64,000 bases of DNA from Streptomyces sp. NBC_01351 (GCF_036237315.1 NZ_CP108356.1:8375501-8439500), one strand, 5' to 3'; positions 46,721 through 55,352 are shown, numbered from the stretch's first letter. The notes: generated from the sequence alone by a model not told the origin. Translations and numbers: made by a program.

Positions 46721-47220
46721 AGGGACCGACCCGTGGGCCGGCACAACCGATCGGGCCGGATTCGCGTCCTCCTTCGCGGAGCGACGACGGCCTGGAGGGC
46801 ATCATCGACACGTTCACCGACGAGCGCAGGGGTCGGAACCGCCGGCCGGCCGGGGTCGTCCTGGTCCTGTTGGGCGTGGTGGCGGGTGTTCTGCTCACCG
46901 CCGTGTTCCTGACCGTGGTGTGGTGGCCCCGGACCGAGGTGACGTACCGCAGCGCCGCGCCCTCCTCGGTGGTCTACGCCGACGAGGCACAGCACTACCT
47001 GGAACTGGTCCACCGGCACACCCCGTCCGGGCGGGACACCTACCGGATCGTGGCCGGCCGGTACACCGGTGCCGCCTATGGACACTGGCTGGACGTCGAC
47101 ACCGCCGTGGCGGAGAAGGGCATCGAGTCCACGACATGGACGCAGGACGGAGTCCGCGTCCGCTTCACCACGGGCCACGAGATGTTCGTCCCCGCCCGCT
47201 TCTTCATGTTCGGCAGGTGA
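46543..47220 (+). CDS. single-pass membrane protein fused behind HNH remnant C
   Basis: The open frame starts in HNH remnant C and runs without a stop into a membrane protein. From about 46790 it reads DDGLEGIIDTFTDERRGRNR, a transmembrane helix (VVLVLLGVVAGVLLTAVFLT), then an outside domain HYLELVHRHTPSGRDTYRI and GHEMFVPARFFMFGR. Between the two parts there is no in-frame ATG or GTG, so the membrane gene has lost its own start and now depends on the HNH frame, or it is dead. The exact family of the membrane part is not recognised. Confidence 0.5.
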   Translation: MATPTSLIAVTAKSNRSKADQDPAQWLPPSADALCWCGVERRRVDCDQGPLRPRLSQRAEGPTRGPAQPIGPDSRPPSRSDDGLEGIIDTFTDERRGRNRRPAGVVLVLLGVVAGVLLTAVFLTVVWWPRTEVTYRSAAPSSVVYADEAQHYLELVHRHTPSGRDTYRIVAGRYTGAAYGHWLDVDTAVAEKGIESTTWTQDGVRVRFTTGHEMFVPARFFMFGR

Positions 47221-47413
47221 GCCGGCGCGATCGCACACCGTCCGTGCGGTGCGCCCGACCAGGGGGCGTCTTCGCGGGGGTTCGGGCCCCGGACAGGGGT
47301 GGAAGGGTCCGGTTCGGCGTACGGTCGATGGACCGGCCGGACCACCTCGACGACGCCGTCACCAACGGCGCCTGTGCGTTCTCGTTCATGTTGCGGTGTG
47401 GCCGTTGGCAGGC

Positions 47414-47510
47414 TGTCTCTTTGACCTGTGATGCTGCGGGTCTATGAGGCGGTCGGTGATGGGTTGTTTCCGGTGTCGGAGGGGTCTTGACCTGCGGTGC
47501 CGCAAGTTGG
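47414..47510. repeat. transposon-end-like direct repeats
   Basis: TGTCTCTTTGACCTGTGATG at 47414 and GTCTTGACCTGCGGTGCCGC at 47484 share TTGACCTGnGnTGCnGC, about 70 bp apart. Terminal TGT plus spaced repeats resembles the ends of Tn5053/Tn7-type elements, fitting the TniB remnant on the same side. Confidence 0.4.
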
Positions 47511-47619
47511 ATGAGAGTCCCGCAAATGTATTGAGAATTGCGGTGGGCGTTTGGGGCTGTCTGCGGGCAAGCGGGAAGCGGTGTGACTGGTAGTCCGTGC
47601 CGGGCCGGTTGCTCTGACG

Positions 47620-48254
47620 TCAGGTTTGTTGTGCCTGGGGGAGGTCGAGGTAGCGGGCGGCGTCGTGGAGGATTTCGGGGGTGAGGGCTTCTGTGCCGTC
47701 GAGGATGGCGAGTTGGGCGGCCATGCCGATCAGGGGGGTGAGGTGTTCCATGAGCCCGTCGGTGATCTGGTAGAGCTTCTTCTGGTGTCCAGGAGGCTGT
47801 CGGGTTTGTGGTGCCGCAGCCGGAGCCTGCCGTCGAGGGTGGCCAGGGTGCTGACCCATTCGTCGGGGTGTTCCTTGCAGCGGGGTGGGAGCCGGTTGAC
47901 CCAGAGGGTGGGGACCGAGCACGGCCGGATCGGCGTGGTGGACTCTGTGGGCCGGCGCAGTGCGGGGAAGCGTGCGGCGCGGGCTTCGCGGAGGATGTCG
48001 CTGGAGCCGATACCGCTCCAGAAGACGGTAAGGCCCAACTCGTCGGCGAGGTAGTCGAAGAAGTCGAACGTCGGCTGCAGGTCCTCGGGCCGCAGCCGGT
48101 CGATCCCGTCAACGAGACACACCTCCGTGCGGGCGTGGCGCATCACGTGGACGGCGGGGCCGGTGAAGTCCTTCATCCGCTGTACGGGGCGTTGCTCGGT
48201 GTCGGAGCGAGAGGCCGAAATAGGGCACGATCGCGCACTATCGCCGATGACCAC
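47620..48254 (-). pseudogene. TniB/TnsC-like transposition ATPase remnant
   Basis: The minus strand reads TEVCLVDGIDRLRPEDLQPT (Walker B-like), LADELGLTVFWSGIGSSDIL, WVSTLATLDGRLRLRHHKPD and, after a frame change near 47790, QKKLYQITDGLMEHLTPLIG and AAQLAILDGTEALTPEILHD. This is the C-terminal two-thirds of an AAA ATPase of the TniB/TnsC group. Walker A is missing and no TniA is present. Confidence 0.65.
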
Positions 48255-48755
48255 CTGGTACTCGAAGAACCGGGAGCTGGGTAGTGACCAGCCCGTTCAC
48301 CATGGGCGACCGGGTTGTAGGACACGCGCCGCCACCGGGTCGTCGTGGTCACCGAACCCTGCGCGCCTGCCGGCAGGGTCCTGCTGTGCAGCGAGTAAAG
48401 CGGCGCCACTTGGTCCGCCCGCGCCCAGTACCTGCGCACGCTCCCGCTGCTGCGTGGCCCCGTCACCCCGCCGCCCAGACCTCAGCCGTACGACCAAACG
48501 CCGAGTGCCTGGTGATACACAGCAATCCGACGATCGTACGAAAGATGTCCCAGCCCATGCCGGTTTGTTCGGGTATATGAGGGCGCAAAGAGGCGTGGAC
48601 GCGCGTCTTTCAGAAACTTTCGGGGACCGGCTTGCACGATCGGGCGTGTTTTCCGATGGAGTGGTGTTCAGGAGCGCCTGGCGCTCTACGGCTGCCGGAT
48701 CTGGGGGGCAGGTACGCCGGTTACGCACACGCCACTTGGAAGGTTTCACGCCGAC
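48255..48755. other. 500-bp stretch without a confident gene
   Basis: It probably contains the promoter of the coupled sigma-factor operon that starts at 48756. No clear -35/-10 pair, palindrome or conserved ORF was found. Confidence 0.35.
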
Positions 48756-48980
48756 GTGAATGCTGTCGAGATCGTTGCCCTCGTACTGATAGCCGCCACC
48801 GCGGTCCGTGTCTTTGCGCTTGATGTGGTCAGGGTGTGGCGGCGCCTGCCGGGCGCGGGAGTCCGGGCAGGAGCCGCTGAGCTGTCGGCCGGCCACCGCC
48901 GCCCCGCCCGCACGCCCCACCATCGTGAGGTACTCGCCGTCCCCGCGGGCGGCGACGAGCAGCCGTGGGGTGGCACATGA
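48756..48980 (+). CDS. small single-pass membrane protein heading sigma operon
   Basis: 74 residues from GTG 48756: a transmembrane helix right at the N-terminus (MNAVEIVALVLIAATAVRVF) and a basic then Pro/His-rich tail of about 45 residues, probably cytoplasmic. A GGAAGG lies 10-15 bases upstream. Its stop overlaps the ATG of the ECF sigma gene (ATGA), so the two are translationally coupled. That position is typical of anti-sigma factors, but there is no ZAS or other anti-sigma motif, so the role is inference. Confidence 0.55.
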   Translation: MNAVEIVALVLIAATAVRVFALDVVRVWRRLPGAGVRAGAAELSAGHRRPARTPHHREVLAVPAGGDEQPWGGT

Positions 48981-49555
48981 ACGAGGGAGAGTTTGATCCA
49001 TCGGGGGACCAGGCAGTCTCCAGCGAGCTGGCAGGTGTCCTGCCGGTGGACTTCACCGCCTTCCACTCCCAGCAGCACCGCGCGTACCTGCGCTACGCCC
49101 ACCTCCAGCTGGGCAACGCGAAGGACGCCGAAGAGATCGCGGACGACGTGTTCACATTCCTGCTGAAGGTGTGGCCGCAGGCGCTGCGGGAGGCGAGCCT
49201 GCACGCCTTCGCCTGGGCGGCGTTGCGCGAGCACGTCGAGCGCCGCCTGGCCGTCCTGGAGCGACCGGTGGCGATGGTGGAGACGGCGTGGTTCGCGGCG
49301 CTGCGCCGCTCCTCTCGGGAGCGCCTGGAGTTGCTGGAGTCCAAGCTCGGCCTGTACGCGGCGATCGCGGAGCTGTCCGAGCGGCAGTACGACGTGGTGC
49401 TGCTGATGTTCCTGCTGGGCAACAACTGCGACACGGTCGCTCGGATGATGGGGATCGCCCCTGCCACCGTCCGCTCGCACATCCGCGGCGCGCGCCGTGC
49501 CCTGTCCCGCAAGCTCGGGGTGGACTGGATCCCCGGAGAGGAGAAGGACCAGTGA
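48977..49555 (+). CDS. ECF-type RNA polymerase sigma factor
   Basis: 192 residues. Region 2: FTAFHSQQHRAYLRYAHLQL, NAKDAEEIADDVFTFLLKVW. Region 4: AIAELSERQYDVVLLMFLLG and NCDTVARMMGIAPATVRSHI, a classic sigma-70 region 4 HTH with LG replaced by MG. It binds core polymerase and directs it to its own promoters. The start is ATG 48977; the frame also has a GTG 12 bases earlier. It overlaps the gene before it (ATGA) and the gene after it (GTGA), so all three are made in fixed proportion. Not close to a named sigma group that I recognise. Confidence 0.88.
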   Translation: MNEGEFDPSGDQAVSSELAGVLPVDFTAFHSQQHRAYLRYAHLQLGNAKDAEEIADDVFTFLLKVWPQALREASLHAFAWAALREHVERRLAVLERPVAMVETAWFAALRRSSRERLELLESKLGLYAAIAELSERQYDVVLLMFLLGNNCDTVARMMGIAPATVRSHIRGARRALSRKLGVDWIPGEEKDQ

Positions 49556-51303
49556 GCGACATGACCCCTGATGGCGACGTGGCGCTGTGTGAACTGGACG
49601 AGGCCCTGAAGAACGCGGTGGTGCTGGCGGAGGAGTACGCCGGTTACGACGAGTACGCGGCCCGGCGGCGGATCGCCCGCAGGATCGTGGCCGACCGCTC
49701 CCGCTCGGTGGCCGCCGGGCACGGCAGCGTAGGCCTGCCGCTGCCAGGGCAGCAGGTTCCGGCAGCGGGCGACCATCTGGTGCTGGATGCCGCCTGCCAT
49801 GTGCGGGCGGCGAGGGGCCTGGATGAGATGGCCTGGACGCTGGTGGAGAGCAGGGCGTTCGCCGAGCTCGCGCTCGGCGCGGGGACGTGGCCTCACGGGA
49901 TGGAGTCAGCGCTGCTGTTCGCCGGTCTCCTGCACTTGTCCGGGAAGCCGGACGGCGCGCAATTCTGGTTCCAGTACGCGGCCGGTGCCGGATCGCGGGC
50001 GGCCGCCCAGGCTCTCTACCTCCATCACCTCGCCCGCGCCGAGGTCAAAACCGCCCGCCACTGGCAGGACCAGGCCCAGACCCTGCCTCCGGACGAGGAC
50101 CTGCCGCATCTGCCCCAGACTCCGGAGGCCCTGGAGGAGGCCCTCGGCGCCTCCGTCATCTGGACCTCACCTCCGATCACCACCCAGGACCTCGCCGCCC
50201 TTATGGCTCCGGGACGGTCCGCGCAGCGACCGCACTACCGGCTGCCCGCGCGCCTTGGCCGCGCCGCCACCTCCGAGCGTGAGGAGGATGACGACCTGGG
50301 CGAGGTCTTCCTCCCCGGCCCGCAGACCGCGGTCGCCGTCGCTCGGTACGCGCGCCTGAACCCCAAGGAGCTGACCGAGGAGGCCAATCCCTGGGCCTTG
50401 GAGGCCCTGAAGCCGCCACAGCTGACCCGCGCCGCCCGCAGCTCCCCGGAGGAGCGGCCGGCTCAGGTCGCGATGGAATCGGTCCACCGGACCCTGCGCG
50501 TCCTGGAGGTCATCTCCCGTTACTCCGGGGGCGTGAGCATGACGCAGATCGCCCGCGAAACCCACCTCCCTCAACTGGCCCTGGTCCGTGCGATGGAGGC
50601 GCTGATCCGCTCCAATCTGGCCACCCCGGCCGGGCCCGGCGCCTACATCGCCGGACACGCCCTCCTGCTCACCGGAGGCGGTGACGGTGGCGGCCGTCGG
50701 CAGGTCGGGGAGACCCTCGCTTGGGTGCGGGACGCGGTGGGCGCCGCCGTCTACGTCGCCCGCTACACCGAGGGCGAGGTCTCCATCACCCAGTACGCCG
50801 ACAGCCCCGCCGCACCCGTCGTGGAGGAGTGGGTCGACTTCCGCGCAGCCGCCCACGCCTCCGCGGTTGGCAAAGCCCTGCTGATCCAGCTCGACTACAA
50901 CGCTCGCAAGGACCACCTCTCGCGCCACCAGCCCGTCCGCTTCACCCCCCACACGCTCACCAGTCAGGAGACCCTCTTCGACCAGCTCGACACCTGCCAC
51001 CCGAACGCCCCGCTCCTCGACCTCCAGGAATACGCCCTGGGCACCGTCTGCGCGGCCGTCCCGATCGCCTCCGGGCCCAACCCGGAATGCGTCGCCCTGT
51101 CCATGCCCGTCCCCGATCCTCGACGGCTGCGGCAAGCCGCCCGCATCCTGCAGAGCGAAGCCACCGCCGTCCTCCTCGCCCTCATCGTCGCCGGCAGCTC
51201 CGACCCCACCCCGCGCCGGGACATCCCCGGATGCCACGACGGACGGGAAGGGGAGGCCGGTACGGCCGGGTGCGGGAGCGGGGCCCTCTCCACCACCTGG
51301 TAG
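49552..51303 (+). CDS. large regulator with N-terminal helical region and IclR domains
   Basis: 583 residues. Residues 1-280 are helical and TPR/Sel1-like (LDEMAWTLVESRAFAELALG, LLFAGLLHLSGKPDGAQFWF), with no enzyme motif. From about 310 an IclR-type winged helix appears (SVHRTLRVLEVISRYSGGVS, MTQIARETHLPQLALVRAME). It is followed by an IclR effector-binding domain (HASAVGKALLIQLDYNARKD, RFTPHTLTSQETLFDQLD, ALGTVCAAVPI). IclR proteins are normally ~250 residues, so this is an unusual fusion. GTG 49552 overlaps the sigma gene stop with GAGAAGGA upstream. It may sense a ligand and adjust sigma activity, which is inference. Confidence 0.85.
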   Translation: MSDMTPDGDVALCELDEALKNAVVLAEEYAGYDEYAARRRIARRIVADRSRSVAAGHGSVGLPLPGQQVPAAGDHLVLDAACHVRAARGLDEMAWTLVESRAFAELALGAGTWPHGMESALLFAGLLHLSGKPDGAQFWFQYAAGAGSRAAAQALYLHHLARAEVKTARHWQDQAQTLPPDEDLPHLPQTPEALEEALGASVIWTSPPITTQDLAALMAPGRSAQRPHYRLPARLGRAATSEREEDDDLGEVFLPGPQTAVAVARYARLNPKELTEEANPWALEALKPPQLTRAARSSPEERPAQVAMESVHRTLRVLEVISRYSGGVSMTQIARETHLPQLALVRAMEALIRSNLATPAGPGAYIAGHALLLTGGGDGGGRRQVGETLAWVRDAVGAAVYVARYTEGEVSITQYADSPAAPVVEEWVDFRAAAHASAVGKALLIQLDYNARKDHLSRHQPVRFTPHTLTSQETLFDQLDTCHPNAPLLDLQEYALGTVCAAVPIASGPNPECVALSMPVPDPRRLRQAARILQSEATAVLLALIVAGSSDPTPRRDIPGCHDGREGEAGTAGCGSGALSTTW

Positions 51304-51380
51304 CCCGGGCGCACCATGCTCCGGGGCGGGACCGGGATGTTCGCTCGCACCGCCTCCTGCCGCGTCCTATGGGGGGAGGC

Positions 51381-51459
51381 CGCCGGGTGGAGCAGGTCGG
51401 CAGCTCGCTGGGCTCATAGTCCAGAGGCTGCGTGGTTCAAATCCCGCCCCGGGCCACCA
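51381..51459 (+). tRNA. initiator-tRNA-Met-like sequence (CAT anticodon), probably degenerate
   Basis: The D-stem GAGC/GCTC, an anticodon arm with loop CTCATAG (anticodon CAT) and stem CTGGG/TCCAG, a T-loop TTCAAAT and a terminal CCA at 51457-51459 can be aligned with Streptomyces initiator tRNA (GTGGAGCAG ... GCTCGCTGGGCTCATA). The T-stem has mismatches that one inserted A would repair, and the acceptor stem pairs poorly. It is likely a pseudo-tRNA or a divergent extra copy. A terminator follows directly. Confidence 0.5.
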
Positions 51460-51462
51460 GAA

Positions 51463-51498
51463 GGACGGGCCCGCCGCGTAATGCGGCGGGCCCCGTCC
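51463..51498 (+). terminator. hairpin terminator after tRNA-like sequence
   Basis: Arms GGACGGGCCCGCCGC and GCGGCGGGCCCCGTCC pair over 15 bp with one bulged base and a 5-7 base loop, directly after the CCA end. Confidence 0.75.
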
Positions 51499-51606
51499 GC
51501 TGTCCGCGCATGATGCTGTCGAGTTGGGCGAGTCGATCCGTGCCGCGCGCCGGACGCTGGATGCCGGGCAGTTGCGGAAGCTGTGGCGTCAGCTTCCGGC
51601 TGGACC

Positions 51607-51845
51607 ATCTCCGGAGGCGTCTGGCATTCGTATTACGACGATGTCCTCGTTTCCGGCCCGGTTGGGATCGATATTGACCATCACCATTCGCTCCGCTTGG
51701 GGGAGTGCGCGACTCTGGCGGCTACGGCTGGACGACGGAGCGGCGCTGCCGGTACGCCAACGACCTTGGGCCGGGACGTGACTCTCGTGGGTGTCACTGG
51801 CCCGCTCGAACAGTGCACCCGGACCCGTCCGGGCGGACGCTGAAG
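51607..51845 (+). pseudogene. HNH endonuclease-family remnant, copy D
   Basis: Includes the catalytic region lost in copies A-C: VWHSYYDDVLVSGPVGIDID followed by HHHSLRLGE, corresponding to the D-x-DH-V-V-P-L motif with changed residues. A frame change then gives DSGGYGWTTERRCRYANDLG, and another RDVTLVGVTG. At least two frameshifts; inactive. It does not carry the 38-bp block. Confidence 0.7.
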
Positions 51846-51936
51846 GCCTGCTGGAGGTGCGCAGTGACGGACTCAATGAGCTGGTGACCGTGCCGGGTGT
51901 GTGGGAGTCAGGACTCGAAGGAGGGAGCCGGTCGCC

Positions 51937-52110
51937 ATGTCCAGCTTCTTCCACGAGATCCCCCCGCCTCGCTTCCCGCGCGGTGTGTCGGAGGACGATC
52001 CTGCCCGTGTGGCCTGGGTGGAACTGCAGATGTCGCTGTACGGGGCTTCCATCAAGTTGTGGGAGGCCAGCTTGGTCGCGGTCGTTCACCCAGCGAACGT
52101 GAGCGCCCCG
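51937..52110 (+). pseudogene. small ORF, probably broken
   Basis: ATG 51937 with GGAGGG upstream reads MSSFFHEIPPPRFPRGVSED, then DPARVAWVELQMSLYGASIK and LWEASLVAVVHPANVSAP. Composition is coding-like up to about 52085, after which the frame loses sense. Family not recognised. Confidence 0.35.
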
Positions 52111-52283
52111 ATCTGGTGTCCGTCACCGAATCCGGGCGCTCTGTGTTGGCCTGACCAGCTGGCTGACCCGCTGAGCGGCTCAGTGGGGTTCGTCTTGGGT
52201 CTGTGCGGTCGTTGGACGACACAGCCGATCTGTTTATCGCCAAGCCGGGCCTGCGACCGCTGACCGCTGAAAGGGAGACGTAA

Positions 52284-52691
52284 ATGGGCGACTGGATCCC
52301 CCGCGAGGATTGGGTGAAGACGCAGCCCCAGGCGCTCGTGGCGTCGTGAGTCATGTTGCTGGACGACCAGGACCGGATGCTTTTGCTGCGGTACGGCCCT
52401 GGTCAGGAGGACGCCAGCGAGACGTGGTGGCTGCCAGGCGGGATGGTCGATGAGGGCGAGAGTCCGTGGCCGGCGGCCCGCCGGGAGATGGGTGAGGAGA
52501 CCGGCATCATGTTGGGCTCGGAACCTTGCTTCATCGGCATCGACCACAGGGCCAACGTCCTCGGCACAGGCCCCGTCGTGGACTACTTCTTCGCCGCGAG
52601 TCTCGCGGCGCACCGTCACACGCTCATCGCGCTTCATGCCGCAGCCCTGTCCGGCCGCGCGGCTTACCTGCAAGAGGGGATGCCCACATGA
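52284..52691 (+). pseudogene. NUDIX hydrolase with in-frame TGA near the start
   Basis: ATG 52284 (AAGGGAG upstream) opens MGDWIPREDWVKTQPQALVA, then TGA at 52347, then the same frame continues VMLLDDQDRMLLLRYGPGQE. The NUDIX box is complete: GGMVDEGESPWPAARREMGE followed by ETGI. Such enzymes hydrolyse nucleoside diphosphates linked to another group. The C-terminus is short after YFFAASLAAHRH. Internal ATG 52353 could still yield the NUDIX core. The stop overlaps the next NUDIX start (ATGA). Confidence 0.75.
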
Positions 52692-53191
52692 GCCGCATCC
52701 GCACAGCCGCGACCGGCCTGGTCGTCCGCGACGGCCCCGTCCTGCTCGTCAAAGGGAACTGGCCTCAGCCGGATACCTGGCTTCCGCCCGGCGGCGGACA
52801 GAAGCTGGGCGAGCCTCTGTACCGCGCTGTCGAGCGGGAGGTGCTGGAGGAGACCGGGGACGGAGGCTGTCGAGGCGGGTCGCCAACGACGAGAAGCCTC
52901 GCCGTGCTGTTCGGCACCAGCCGCACCGCGATACACCGCACCCTCCTGAAGAACCGGCGACTGTCCTGGATCTTCATCCGCGACCCCGACTTCCGTGCCA
53001 AGGCCCAGCGTGTCCTGGACCTGCACGCCCGCACGTTCGAGGGTGCCCCGCTGGGCCCGGACGAGTACGTCCTCTCCAGCGACGAGAAGATCTCCATCCA
53101 GGCCGCTGCCGCTGCCACCCTGTTAGGGCGTGTCTCCTTGGTCGCAGAGGACCTAGGCACTGTTTCTTGGATCATGTGCGGAGCCAGATGA
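52688..53191 (+). pseudogene. second NUDIX gene fused to IS630 transposase fragment
   Basis: ATG 52688, coupled to the first NUDIX stop. Residues 1-58 are a NUDIX N-terminus with most of the box (GGGQKLGEPLYRAVEREVLE, ETGD). From about 52870 the frame becomes part of an IS630-type transposase (WIFIRDPDFRAKAQRVLDLH, ARTFEGAPLGPDEYVLSSDE, with the DDE Asp). At 53124 an IS end (GGCGTGTCTCCTTGGTCG) follows and then the IS5 copy at 53153. It is a chain of three insertions or rearrangements. Confidence 0.75.
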
Positions 53192-54161
53192 TGAGGGCTG
53201 CGAGGGTGACGGTGCCGAGGTAGATGTAGGCGCGTTTCTCGTATCGGGTGGCGACGGCGCGGAAACCCTTGAGCCGGTTGATGGCTCGTTCGACGGTGTT
53301 GCGTTTTTTGTATCGCTCGCTGTCGAAGCCGGTGGGCCGGCCGCCTCGAGACCCGCGGTTCTTGCGGTGTCTTTGCTGGTCGAGACGTTCGGGGATGGTG
53401 TGCCGGATTCCGCGTCGTCGCAGGTAGCGGCGGTTCTTCCGCGATGTGTAGGCCTTGTCCGCCAGGACGTAGTCCGGTCGAGTGCGGGGCCGGCCGACTC
53501 CGGTACGGGGTACGGAGACCTGCTCCATCACCCGCTCGAACTGGGGCCCGTCACCGTAGTGCCCCGGTGTCAGGACGAGGGCGAGAGGCCGGCATCGCCC
53601 GTCCGCGGCGAGGTGGATCTTGGTGGTGAATCCGCCGCGGGAGCGTCCCAGACACTCGCCGATCTGACCACTTCCCCGAGTCGGATCACCAGTTTCCGCA
53701 ACACCGGATCGACCTGGTTCGTCCCCCGAACGTTCCCCTTTGAGGATCGGCGGCCGCCGGTGTCTTCCTCGCGCCGGCGGCGTGCTGGTGGGCCCGCACT
53801 GCTGTCGAGTCCACCGACACGTCCCAGTCGATCCGGCCCGCGGCGTCCTCGGCCGCCTGGATCCGAGACAACAACATCGTCCACGTTCCATCAGCTGACC
53901 AGCGGCGATGACGTTTATAGACCGTCTCCCACGGCCCGAACCGCTCCGGCAGATCCCTCCACTGCACGCCCGTCCGGACCCGGTAGAGCACCCCGTTGAT
54001 CACCCGGCGGTGATCACTCCACCGGCCCCCACGGGCACCGCCAGGAGGCAAGAACGACTCCAGCCGGTCCCACTCTGCGTTCGTCAGATCCCCACGCCCC
54101 ATACGGACAGCCTGACCCCAACACCCCACTCCCGTCAGGAGATCCGAGAAACAGTGCCTAG
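53153..54161. mobile_element. IS5-family element, copy 1 (inverted partner of copy 2)
   Basis: The ends CTAGGCACTGTTTCTTGGAT and, on the complement, CTAGGCACTGTTTCTCGGAT are inverted repeats with CTAG at both tips. Nearly identical to the element at 55584-56593 in opposite orientation; at least one indel and one substitution separate them. Confidence 0.9.
53172..54102 (-). pseudogene. IS5 transposase, copy 1, slippery heptamer lost
   Basis: orfA starts MGRGDLTNAEWDRLESFLPP and has the first Asp in VSVDSTAVRAHQHAAG. orfB has LGRSRGGFTTKIHLAADGR, VLADKAYTS (second Asp) and TVERAINRLKGF (Glu). The junction reads CTC-AAA-GGGG (53735-53741 on the complement). One A is missing relative to copy 2, so the A-AAG-GGG heptamer is gone and the frames differ by +1. 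orfA ends early at RCCGNW, so fusion transposase should not be made. Confidence 0.85.
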
Positions 54162-54234
54162 CTCGGGTTCAAGGTTCCTGGTCCTTCTTGCGATAGTTGT
54201 GCGGCAGCATGACCCGCGTGAAGGGGGGCGTTCC

Positions 54235-54453
54235 ATGACTGTGTGCGCTCAATGCAACTTGGGCAATGTGACGGCATTCCGACTGATCAAAGACGGCCGT
54301 GACCTGTGGGTCTGCCACGAATGTGACGCCGTATGGTTCGGTGAGGACCCGCCCAAAGGTCCTGCGGAAGGCACGCTCTACCAGTACGTTGAGGTTTACG
54401 GAGGCCCGGGTACGCCCACGGACTGGGAGCAGATCGAGGCTGTCGGCAAGTGA
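54235..54453 (+). CDS. small zinc-ribbon protein
   Basis: 72 residues from ATG 54235 with GGGGGG about 6 bases upstream. MTVCAQCNLGNVTAFRLIKD and GRDLWVCHECDAVWF hold two CxxC pairs spaced like a rubredoxin-type zinc ribbon, and an acidic tail follows (TDWEQIEAVGK). Probably a cytoplasmic metal-stabilised adaptor; function unknown. It is the only intact non-IS gene between the inverted IS5 copies, so it is carried like a composite-transposon cargo. Confidence 0.7.
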   Translation: MTVCAQCNLGNVTAFRLIKDGRDLWVCHECDAVWFGEDPPKGPAEGTLYQYVEVYGGPGTPTDWEQIEAVGK

Positions 54454-54510
54454 CCACGAGCAGCCTCTACTTTGAGCGATGATTCTCGACTTTGCCTGGC
54501 CGCGTCCAGA

Positions 54511-55352
54511 TCAGGATTGCGGCGAGGTGGAGTGCGGCTTGGAGGCGATGGCGAGTTTGTCGGTTCGGGTGGCCAGGCCGCGCCACTGCTTGAGGCGGTT
54601 GATGCAGCGTTCGACGGTGTTCCGTTGCTTATAGGTCTCGCGGTCGAAGCCGGGTGGGCGCCCACCGTGACGGCCTCGCCGTTGGCGGTGGCCGATCTGG
54701 TCGGACGGCTGCGGGATGACCGCGCGGATTCCCCGGCGCCGCAGATGGGCCCGGATGGCGCGTGAGGAGTAGGCGCGGTCAGCCAGAACAGTGTTGGGCC
54801 TGGTTCGGGGCCTGCCCGGACCGGTGCGGGGCACGCGGATACGGTCCATCACCGTCTCGAAGGCAGGCGCGTCACCGGCCTGGCCTGCGGTGACGGTGAA
54901 GGCCAGGGGCCGGGCCCGGCCGTCGGATGCCAAGTGGACCTTGGTGCTCAGGCCTCCGCGGGAGCGTCCCAGTGCGTGATCGACTGGCTCCCGGCGTCCC
55001 GCCGCCCCTTTTTGAGTGCTCCGGCCGCGTGCTGATGGGCCCGGACGACGGTTGAGTCGACCGACACGGTCCAGTCGATGTCGTCGGCAGCGTCCGCCGC
55101 GGCCAGGACCGAGGCCAGGATCCGTTCCCAGGTGCCGTCGACGGCCCACCTGACCAGCCGTTTGTGAGCGGTCTGGAACGGACCGAGCTCGCCTGGCAGG
55201 TCACGCCAGGGCGAGTTGGTGCGGTACTTCCAGGCGATGGCTTCCAGGGTGCGACGGTGGTCGGCCCACCGTCGTCCACGGACCGGATCGGCCGGCATCA
55301 GCGGCTCGATCCGGTCCCACATCGCATCAGTGATCACTAATCGGACAGACAC
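54511..55352 (-). pseudogene. IS5-family transposase (different type) with 3' frame change
   Basis: orfA (55352 down to 54948) starts MSVRLVITDAMWDRIEPLMP and carries VSVDSTVVRAHQHAAGALKK. The junction codons AAA-AAG-GGG (55005-55013) form the A-AAG-GGG slippery site. orfB continues LGRSRGGLSTKVHLASDGRA, TVLADRAYSS and TVERCINRLKQWRGLATR. Near 54535 one base is lost, so the family C-terminus (AALHLAAILIWTR) is out of frame. One element end is at 55391 (GCGCGTGTCTCTTTGGTCGG on the complement); the other, near 54465, is not clear. Confidence 0.82.

Noticed and set aside
47204..48112. 302-residue minus-strand frame as one gene
   Set aside because: Only the part matching TniB-like sequence is meaningful and it lies in two other frames; the remainder is Pro/His/Arg shadow sequence.
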